DNA of 14,361 bases from CAZHZT01 sp964537285 (lineage in GTDB: Bacteria; Bacteroidota; Bacteroidia; Chitinophagales; Saprospiraceae). The stretch covers positions 1 through 14,361 of the forward strand of contig CAZHZT010000139.1 in NCBI GenBank assembly GCA_964537285.1. Direction: 5' to 3'. A model generated the notes under the pieces. The model did no database searches and was not told the DNA's origin. It saw nothing but the letters and a program-made list of their open reading frames with translations. The translations under genes were made by a program, and so were the position numbers. Shown here in pieces: positions 6,336 through 12,083 of this stretch (positions within the stretch are counted from its first letter, which is position 1; each line of letters starts with the position of its first letter).

Positions 6336-6617
6336 CTAAATGATTTCAGGAAATACTTCTTGTTCATCACCAGGAAAGGCATTTTCCAATCCATCTAGTT
6401 TCAATCGATGCATTTCTTTCAGAATTGCTTCTGCTTTCACTAGAAATTCCGGGGTAATAATTTTTTTCACATCCTCCACGGATTGGATATGTTCCAGAGA
6501 TCTGAATTTATAGGTTTGTTCGTAAAGGCCGGATTCAATTTTTACAGAAAACCGGTTATTCATTTGAAAAATGGTAATTTTCAAATCGGGATGTTCAATA
6601 TATCCTTCAATGCGCAT
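6336..6617 (-). CDS. conserved small protein of unknown function
   Basis: This is 93 residues with no recognised domain, no signal peptide and no membrane segment. The start MRIEGYIEHPDLKITIFQMNNRFSVKIESGLYEQTYKF looks like four beta strands. It is followed by an amphipathic helical region (VEDVKKIITPEFLVKAEAI), then an acidic tail (PGDEQEVFPEI). Its ATG lies 11 nt inside the upstream DUF2520 gene in another frame, so it is expressed with that operon, and a 5'-nucleotidase gene follows 27 nt later. A real gene is supported by the overlap geometry and normal codon use. Function cannot be given. Confidence 0.8.
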   Translation of the reverse strand: MRIEGYIEHPDLKITIFQMNNRFSVKIESGLYEQTYKFRSLEHIQSVEDVKKIITPEFLVKAEAILKEMHRLKLDGLENAFPGDEQEVFPEII

Positions 6618-7398
6618 TTCGAGATTTGATTATTCGTTCAGAAAATTCTTTGTATAAATTTGTATAATTTGGAAAATAACGCTCCAATAGTGCCAGATGG
6701 CGTTCAATGGTAGCCCTATCTTCACGGGCAGCAGGCCCCGTTTGGGCTTCCCCGGGATCCTGCGATTGCACCTTTAAAGCTGTTTCCAAAATCAAAGGCT
6801 TCAATAAGTCGAAAGATACGCCTTTTTCAGTCAAAATACGAGAAGCTATTTCAAATAAATGATTAGTAAAATTATTGACTATGACTGCACCAAGGTGTAG
6901 GATTTCCCGGTCCTGATCATTCAAATGATATCCCTGCTTACCAATATCATTGGCTAGTTCCATGAGATCATTCAGGTCCTCTTCAGTCGCTGCTTCTACG
7001 CAAAATGGAATTTCCTCAAAATTGGCTTCTTTTTGAATGGAAAACGTTTGAGGCGGGTAGAATACGCCGTGTCGGGGAAAGAATTCACCTAAAGCTTTTG
7101 AATATACTGTTCCGGAAGTATGTACTACAAAGGAGGTGTGCCCGATAATATTGGCTAACTCCCGGGCTACTATTGAAATGCTATCATCCTTTACCGCCAA
7201 TACGTACAAATCTGAATGTTGAGATAGCTTTTTCAGGTCGTTAATAGCAAAAGCATTGATTTTAGACGCAGCTATTTCAGCTTTTTCAATCTTTCTGCTA
7301 AAAATATCTTTGACTTCGTAGCCTTTCTTAAAAAAACGTTGCCCCAGGTGGTATCCCAGGTTCCCCGCTCCGATTATTGAAAGGCTACGAATAGACAT
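6607..7398 (-). CDS. Rossmann-like and DUF2520 domain protein
   Basis: The protein is 263 residues. The N-terminus has a dinucleotide-binding fingerprint, SIIGAGNLGYHLGQRF, with GAGNLG at 10-15, like ProC/6-phosphogluconate-dehydrogenase-type folds. The C-terminal half (about 130-258) is the DUF2520 helical domain, with HLGAVIVNNFTNHLF and GPAAREDRATIERHLALL as conserved-looking blocks. The substrate is unknown; an NAD(P)-dependent oxidoreductase role is inferred from the fold. It is the first gene of a four-gene minus-strand operon. Its ATG is only 9 bp from the edge of a palindromic repeat (7408) that fills the whole upstream spacer, so any promoter must lie inside the repeats, or the gene is read from the heme lyase gene upstream. 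Confidence 0.88.
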   Translation of the reverse strand: MSIRSLSIIGAGNLGYHLGQRFFKKGYEVKDIFSRKIEKAEIAASKINAFAINDLKKLSQHSDLYVLAVKDDSISIVARELANIIGHTSFVVHTSGTVYSKALGEFFPRHGVFYPPQTFSIQKEANFEEIPFCVEAATEEDLNDLMELANDIGKQGYHLNDQDREILHLGAVIVNNFTNHLFEIASRILTEKGVSFDLLKPLILETALKVQSQDPGEAQTGPAAREDRATIERHLALLERYFPNYTNLYKEFSERIIKSRNAH

Positions 7399-7407
7399 TG
7401 TTTATTT

Positions 7408-7704
7408 TAGTTCTTTGACATAAGTAGTTCACGGAAATAGAATATATAAATAACCTTTGCCCGCTGTAGAAGCATTTTTTGCTTGGAGATCGACACTTTT
7501 TTGGGATTTTTCTTCGAAAAATCCCAAAAAAGTGTCGATCTCCAACTCAAAAACCTTCCTGCCAAGGGCATCGATAGTTTATACAGTTTAATTCCGTGAA
7601 CTACTTAAATTGTGAAAAAATGGAACTTCAAAATGATAATCCTTTCAGCCACAAGAGCATTCAAGGCTTATCATCTTGAAGTTCCACTCAATTTGTCAAG
7701 AATG
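7408..7704. repeat. palindromic repeat family B, copy 1, split by a nested element
   Basis: The left end TAGTTCTTTGACATA (7408-7422) is identical to the left end of the copy at 10556. The sequence resumes at 7608 (AATTGTG) after a 183-bp insertion. Inner arms TGGAACTTC... (7621-7639) and the complementary ...GAAGTTCCA (7668-7686) pair over 19 bp with one mismatch. The loop (about 7640-7667) is close to the reverse complement of the 10556 copy's loop, so the two copies are inverted to one another. The right end is worn and runs across the stop codon of the heme lyase gene (7696-7698). No coding capacity. Confidence 0.75.
7423..7605. mobile_element. 183-bp fold-back MITE-like element inserted in repeat family B
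   Basis: The ends AGTAGTTCACGGAA (7423-7436) and TTCCGTGAACTACT (7592-7605) are perfect inverted repeats. The element is symmetric about 7514: a 29-bp perfect stem (7483-7511 with 7517-7545) closes on a CTTCG loop, and the remaining 46 positions of each arm still pair at 26. It sits between two TA dinucleotides (7421-7422, 7606-7607). The uninterrupted copy at 10556 shows a single TA at the same place, which proves the insertion and its TA target duplication. TA duplication is typical of the IS630-Tc1/mariner superfamily. No ORF; it must be mobilised in trans. Confidence 0.85.
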
Positions 7705-10530
7705 TTTATTTTTATTCCGTGAACGTACTCCCAGGCTTATGAATAAACCGATCATCATGAAGGATGAACCAAGCCAGAATAGGTTTATCCCCGGAAACTT
7801 AATCGCTTCAAGCACAATGTAATCAGATGGCAGCGCATCTTCTGCAATTTCTACTAGCAATTGATTGTTTAGTTGCCCTTGTTTAGCAAGATTTAAAGTA
7901 ATAGATTCAGACTTTGGGTTGATGCTGGCTAGGCGGGCATGTAGGCCTTCTTTTTGATCGACGTCTTTGATATTGAAAGGTTTGTTGCCCCTGATTAAAT
8001 AAAGTGGTTTTAAGGTTGTAGGCGCATTACCTCCATTATCAGATATTTCTAGTATAGCTGAGACCGCCAGGTCACCTTCTTCAGGTGTGTAAGCAGGATG
8101 GCTGGCATTTCGATCGAACCCTTTAAAGGTCACTGTGCGATCTTCAAACGCAACCGACTGACCCTCTTGAAGAGAAAACTCCTCATAGTTTAGTTCATCT
8201 TCTGTGACAAAAAAGCGCTCAAAGGCATCTGTAGGAATTTTGACCTTCAGTGACAAGTCATCAATTTTGACGGGGTATTGAAAAATCAAATTATCTCTCA
8301 AAACCAGAGCAGGTTTTGCCGTCCAGGTATTTTCCTCACCCAAGCGATGTATGCGTAAGCTGATGGTCATGCCCAAATCTCCGGCTTTAGGTTTATAATC
8401 CGGATGAGAAGGACTAAAGGAGATGTCTTCAAAGATCGCGTAGTGCTTTGTTGTGAACAAAGTATCTTCCAAACCGAGCTCGTATAATTGATAATTCAGA
8501 CTATCTTCAATTGCCTGAGCTGTTTCCACGTCGGTTTCAGCTGCAGGGAGGCCGGCAATATGCGTGAAAATATCATAGGTTGCGTATCGCTTCGTTGAAG
8601 GGTTGGAAGCTGCAATTTTGGTGAAATCTTTATTGTATAAGATATTTGGAAATACATCAAAGCTGTCTTTTATTTCCCCTTCATCACCGATTTGTTTGAA
8701 CCTTAATTGAAAAGTCCTTGTATAAAGATCAATAGTGTCTGACAAGTAGGTGACTTCATATCCATTCATAAACAGGGGCTTGTCCCTTCTCAGACGGACG
8801 TTCTTTCTCAGTTGTTCTTCGGTTGCTCCCTCCATTATTCCTCTTTGTACAAATGGATTATTAGAAACATATTCTTTATTTAAACCGGAGGCCAATATTC
8901 CTACTAACATTGCTCCAAAACCAAAATGCGCCAGAGCGGAACCTGCTTGCTTCCAGCTTCCTCGAGCCATGGTAAAGAAATAATCAATATTAGCTACTAC
9001 AGCAAATAAACCTGCGAACAGCATTAACCCGTATTGCCAGGCGGTAATATTTATCCATAAAGACGAAAAGTACGTCAAAATACCTGCCAATAGCAAACCA
9101 AGCCCAACATGCGTTAATACTTTTCGACTGTGTTTTTTCCAGTTAAATTCTCTGTAACGCAAAAACTGACTAACACTGGATAAGAAGGCAATGAAAATGG
9201 CTATATAAAGGTGGTATTTGTTATAGTGTTCTTCAGGGTCAACAATTACACTCCCTTCAAATGTAGGTTCAAAAAATGTACGGATCTTATTGTATACCGG
9301 TAAAGAAGTAGAAGTAGCGATTATAATTCCTGAGAACAATAAGACTAATGTCCCTATAAACATCCAGAACTCTCTGGATGAAGTAGGTTCTTCCTTTTTA
9401 GGAGATGGAATGCTCTTTACCCTCATGAAAAAAGCAGCTAGGGAAAGAATCGTAAAAAAGGCAATAAAACCCACTAAATGCCACTCTAGACCTAAATCAG
9501 TAAATGCGTGTACTGAAGTATCTCCCAAAACTCCGCTTCGCGTCAGGAAGGTAGAGTATACAATCAGTACAAAAGTGAACATATAATAGAGGTACGAACT
9601 TTTTATCGAATGCCCGGTAGCATTCGCGATCAGGTTGGTATGCAAGCCAGCGATGAGAATCAACCAAGGCACTAAAGACATATTTTCTACCGGATCCCAT
9701 GCCCAATAGCCTCCAAAACTTAATGCCTCATAAGCCCAGGCGCCTCCCATTAATATCCCGGTACCTAAAATAGCTCCGGAAAACAGGGCCCATGGCAATA
9801 CGGGCTTTAACCATCCCTTGTGATCACCGGTCCACAATCCTGCTATGGCAAAACAAAAAGGAACTGCCGTGGAAGCAAAACCTAAAAACAGGGTAGGGGG
9901 GTGTATCGTATTCCAATAATTTTGCAACAATGGGTTCAAACCTTCGGCAAAATCTTTCAACTTGTCCACGTAGTCTTCCTGCATGAACAAAGGGGCATTG
10001 GCAGATTCGGTAAGATCCCGGACCAATAGGAAAGGGCTTATACCCATCTTGGTCGTTTCAGTGATATAAATTCCCAGAATCATGGAGCCAATGAAGGCCT
10101 GAATGCTTGCCAAGGTCGCCATAACGGGGCTTTCCCAGCGTTTTGAAGTGAGCATGAGGATCATTCCCAGCACTACATGCCAGAACATCCAAAGCAAAAA
10201 GCTTCCTTCCTGTCCTTCCCAAAATGCCGAGAAAATATAGGCAAATGGCAAGTCTTCGGATACATGCTCAAATGCATATTGATACTCATAACGCTTCTCA
10301 ATCATTATGTTAAATAATATCCCAATGACTGCAAATACGCTTAAACCGTGAATGCTGAAACCTAGTCTCCCCCAGTTTTTCCAGGATTGGGCCAATATTT
10401 CATCCTTTGCATTCGTGCTGAAACTATATGCAGCTACTGCAAATAGACTGGCAACAAAGCCTAGTATCACTGCCATTTGTCCTAAATGCCCAGGCCAGAG
10501 ATTCTCTCCTATATAATTGATCTGATCCAT
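7696..10530 (-). CDS. ccsA: cytochrome c heme lyase CcmF/CcsA
   Basis: The protein is 944 residues. It attaches heme from CcmE to apocytochrome c outside the membrane. About 12-15 membrane segments lie in residues 15-550. The heme-handling WWD motif appears as GGYWAWDPVENMSLVPW (273-289). Candidate heme-ligand histidines are His210 (HPPTLF), His297, His341 (SVHAF) and His535 (ALAHFGFG). A large soluble domain (about 550-910) contains a duplicated module (SHPDYKPKAGDL at 708 and SHPAYTPEEGDL at 810). A last membrane helix lies at about 915-937. It is longer than the ~650-residue proteobacterial CcmF, as is usual in Bacteroidota. ccmE lies upstream on the same strand, but 281 bp of repeats separate them. 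The stop codon lies in repeat-derived sequence. Confidence 0.93.
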   Translation of the reverse strand: MDQINYIGENLWPGHLGQMAVILGFVASLFAVAAYSFSTNAKDEILAQSWKNWGRLGFSIHGLSVFAVIGILFNIMIEKRYEYQYAFEHVSEDLPFAYIFSAFWEGQEGSFLLWMFWHVVLGMILMLTSKRWESPVMATLASIQAFIGSMILGIYITETTKMGISPFLLVRDLTESANAPLFMQEDYVDKLKDFAEGLNPLLQNYWNTIHPPTLFLGFASTAVPFCFAIAGLWTGDHKGWLKPVLPWALFSGAILGTGILMGGAWAYEALSFGGYWAWDPVENMSLVPWLILIAGLHTNLIANATGHSIKSSYLYYMFTFVLIVYSTFLTRSGVLGDTSVHAFTDLGLEWHLVGFIAFFTILSLAAFFMRVKSIPSPKKEEPTSSREFWMFIGTLVLLFSGIIIATSTSLPVYNKIRTFFEPTFEGSVIVDPEEHYNKYHLYIAIFIAFLSSVSQFLRYREFNWKKHSRKVLTHVGLGLLLAGILTYFSSLWINITAWQYGLMLFAGLFAVVANIDYFFTMARGSWKQAGSALAHFGFGAMLVGILASGLNKEYVSNNPFVQRGIMEGATEEQLRKNVRLRRDKPLFMNGYEVTYLSDTIDLYTRTFQLRFKQIGDEGEIKDSFDVFPNILYNKDFTKIAASNPSTKRYATYDIFTHIAGLPAAETDVETAQAIEDSLNYQLYELGLEDTLFTTKHYAIFEDISFSPSHPDYKPKAGDLGMTISLRIHRLGEENTWTAKPALVLRDNLIFQYPVKIDDLSLKVKIPTDAFERFFVTEDELNYEEFSLQEGQSVAFEDRTVTFKGFDRNASHPAYTPEEGDLAVSAILEISDNGGNAPTTLKPLYLIRGNKPFNIKDVDQKEGLHARLASINPKSESITLNLAKQGQLNNQLLVEIAEDALPSDYIVLEAIKFPGINLFWLGSSFMMIGLFISLGVRSRNKNKHS

Positions 10531-10555
10531 ATTCTCTTAAAAAATAAATTTATTA

Positions 10556-10668
10556 TAGTTCTTTGACATAAATTGTGGAAAATGGAACTTCAAAATGATA
10601 ACCCTTGAATGCCCTTGTGGCTGAAAGCGTTATCATTTTGAAATTCCACACAATTTGTCTAAGAACTA
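10556..10668. repeat. palindromic repeat family B, copy 2 (intact)
   Basis: This 113-bp element starts TAGTTCTTTGACATAAATTG and ends with the related complement, CAATTTGTCTAAGAACTA. The arms around AACTTCAAAATGATAAC (left) and GTTATCATTTTGAAATT (right) pair almost perfectly, and small gaps separate the inner and outer paired blocks. Both ends are TA, consistent with a TA target site. The loop, CCTTGAATGCCCTTGTGGC and following, is the near reverse complement of the loop at 7640. It lies 25 bp upstream of the heme lyase ATG, inside what would be its promoter or the ccmE-ccsA spacer. No coding capacity. Confidence 0.75.
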
Positions 10669-10685
10669 AATAAGTTAATTATTTC

Positions 10686-10707
10686 CCTATGGCGCTTGCG
10701 CCATAGG
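10686..10707. terminator. strong hairpin downstream of ccmE
   Basis: CCTATGGCG, loop CTTG, CGCCATAGG is a perfect 9-bp GC-rich stem. A smaller hairpin, GCTGC-CATC-GCAGC, follows at about 10720. It lies about 105 bp beyond the ccmE stop codon on the minus strand. There is no T-run beyond the stem on the minus strand, so a role as a terminator is unproven; attenuation between ccmE and the heme lyase gene, or a REP-like repeat, are equally possible. Confidence 0.4.
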
Positions 10708-10744
10708 CTATATTATGCCGCTGCCATCGCAGCTTCTTGATTTA

Positions 10745-10807
10745 ATTCCCGTTCCCCGTTTCCCGTTTCCCGTTAACCGTTTCCCGTTAATCGTTTCCCG
10801 TTAATCG
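10745..10807. repeat. heptanucleotide tandem repeat, 9 units
   Basis: There are nine uninterrupted 7-bp units of the form TTTCCCG (plus strand; CGGGAAA on the coding strand of ccmE). Units in order: ATTCCCG, TTCCCCG, TTTCCCG twice, TTAACCG, TTTCCCG, TTAATCG, TTTCCCG, TTAATCG. The last part alternates two variants, making a 14-bp higher-order period. The array starts four bases after the ccmE stop codon on the minus strand. It resembles the short heptameric tandem repeats known from cyanobacteria and other bacteria; no function is assigned. Confidence 0.9.
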
Positions 10808-10811
10808 TATT

Positions 10812-11207
10812 TTAACCTTCAACACTTTTCAGGTACTTTTCTTCGTCTTTGTATTTGGAAGGGCATTTCATAAGTAAATCTGTTGCTACGAACTCATCAC
10901 CTTCCATTTGACCTGTTAAGACAATTTGCTCGGAGCGCTCAAAATCCTGAGGCTTTTCCTGGAGAAGGACAACTTTGCGTTCTTCTCCGTCTGTATCAAT
11001 AAGGTAAAAGCTGAAATAGTTAGGATCCACGGCAGGATCGTAATGCATTTCCTTGTCCTTAGCCAATTGTCCGACAATTTTAACGCGCTTTCCGGATTCG
11101 CCGGCAGTTTCAAAGCTGGAATAAGTACTTACATCGTCCATAGCTGTGATCATTATGCCTACAGCCAAAGCAATTACACCAATTAATACTATATGAATTT
11201 TTTTCAT
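10812..11207 (-). CDS. ccmE: cytochrome c maturation protein CcmE, CxxxY type
   Basis: This 131-residue heme chaperone receives heme outside the membrane and passes it to CcmF. Residues 5-21 form the single membrane anchor (HIVLIGVIALAVGIMIT). The rest is the OB-fold periplasmic domain (RVKIVGQLAKDKEM... YFSFYLIDTDGEERKVVLL... QIVLTGQMEGDEFVATDLLMKCPSKY). The covalent heme site is Cys115-x-x-x-Tyr119 instead of the His-x-x-x-Tyr of E. coli. The CxxxY variant is known from some bacteria and archaea. The heme lyase gene follows on the same strand. ccmA-D homologues are not in the window. It is divergently placed from the FtsE-like gene, with a 148-bp shared spacer. Confidence 0.92.
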   Translation of the reverse strand: MKKIHIVLIGVIALAVGIMITAMDDVSTYSSFETAGESGKRVKIVGQLAKDKEMHYDPAVDPNYFSFYLIDTDGEERKVVLLQEKPQDFERSEQIVLTGQMEGDEFVATDLLMKCPSKYKDEEKYLKSVEG

Positions 11208-11273
11208 CTCATGTAATTTTTATAGAAAAACAATATTTTAGTTAAATTGGTCTCCCTTTAATAAATGATGACA

Positions 11274-11306
11274 TAAAATTAACGAAGCTTGCACACAAAA
11301 TGCAAA
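11274..11306 (-). promoter_or_regulatory. candidate Bacteroidota-type promoter for ccmE
   Basis: On the minus strand, TTTG (11306-11303) is followed by 21 nt and TAATTTTA (11281-11274). This compares with the Bacteroidota consensus TTTG and TAnnTTTG, with one mismatch in the last base of the -7 element. It would give a leader of roughly 60 nt before the ccmE ATG. The spacer is AT-rich, so a chance match is quite possible. Confidence 0.25.
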
Positions 11307-11355
11307 GCTAGTCCGATTTTTACATTTTAAAAACGTATTTACTTCATATATAGAC

Positions 11356-12045
11356 ATGAAAAAACTCACTGTCGTTGAATTAAAAAATGCTCATATTTAT
11401 CAAAATGAAACAAAAGTGCTGGAAGTGATCAACCTTAACGTCATGAAAGGGGAGTTCACTTACCTCATCGGGCGAACGGGAACCGGGAAAACCAGCTTGT
11501 TAAAAACCTTGTATGGAGCACTTCCCCTAAGAAAAGGAACCGGAAAGGTTGCTGGTTACGAATTAGAAAACCTGACACGCAAAAATATTCCCTTACTTAG
11601 ACGTAAGTTAGGAATTGTTTTCCAGGATTTCAATCTTTTAACCGACCGCAACGTTGAGGGTAATCTGAAATTCGTTCTAAAAGCTACTCGTTGGAAAGAC
11701 AAAGAGGAAATCAAGAAAAGAATAGAAGAAGTCCTGTCCTCTGTTGATCTTTTACATAAAATCCATTCTATGCCTTATGAATTATCAGGGGGAGAACAAC
11801 AACGAGTTGTTATTGCCAGAGCTTTACTTAATCATCCTGATATCATTCTTGCCGATGAGCCTACCGGAAACCTCGACCCGGATACGGCTGATGATATTCT
11901 AATGCTTATTCGCCGGCTGGCAACGGAAAATAATACTGCTGTTCTTTTTGCTACCCATGACTACCGTATCCTTGAGCATTTTCCGGCCCGAATTATTCGT
12001 TGCCACGGTGGTTTTGTTATTGATGAAGAAGATATGGTGGTGTAA
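11356..12045 (+). CDS. ftsE: FtsE-like ABC transporter ATP-binding protein
   Basis: The protein is 229 residues, the usual length of FtsE. It is the cytoplasmic ATPase that, with the membrane protein FtsX, activates cell-wall hydrolases during division. Motifs are Walker A GRTGTGKT (39-46), the Q-loop at Gln90 (VFQDFNLL), signature LSGGEQQR (143-150), Walker B with DEPTGNLDP (167-175) and the switch His201 (ATHDY). No ftsX is adjacent; family members of this size could also serve LolCDE-type or MacB-type exporters, but the GIVFQDFNLLTDRNVEGN segment and short length suit FtsE best. It is monocistronic, divergent from ccmE and convergent with the DUF255 gene. The start ATG is the first in frame and has no clear Shine-Dalgarno. 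Confidence 0.85.
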   Translation: MKKLTVVELKNAHIYQNETKVLEVINLNVMKGEFTYLIGRTGTGKTSLLKTLYGALPLRKGTGKVAGYELENLTRKNIPLLRRKLGIVFQDFNLLTDRNVEGNLKFVLKATRWKDKEEIKKRIEEVLSSVDLLHKIHSMPYELSGGEQQRVVIARALLNHPDIILADEPTGNLDPDTADDILMLIRRLATENNTAVLFATHDYRILEHFPARIIRCHGGFVIDEEDMVV

Positions 12046-12046
12046 T

Positions 12047-12078
12047 ATGAGTCATCCCGAATTTTCGGAATGACTCAT
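12047..12078. terminator. bidirectional hairpin between convergent genes
   Basis: ATGAGTCATCCCGAA, a TT loop, then TTCGGAATGACTCAT forms a 15-bp stem with one mismatch. It begins one base after the FtsE-like stop codon and ends five bases before the DUF255 stop codon. Its position fits a shared terminator for both genes. The same core palindrome, including the ACTCAT on its right side, recurs at 1650-1677, so this is a dispersed repeat used as, or mistaken for, a terminator. There are no clear U-tracts. Confidence 0.65.
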
Positions 12079-12083
12079 GTTGC

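Noticed and set aside
10745..10807. CRISPR array
   Set aside because: Units are 7 bp with no spacers between them.
11221..11355. Plus-strand promoter for the FtsE-like gene (TACATTTT as -7)
   Set aside because: No TTTG at a suitable distance upstream, so the match is not better than chance in AT-rich DNA.
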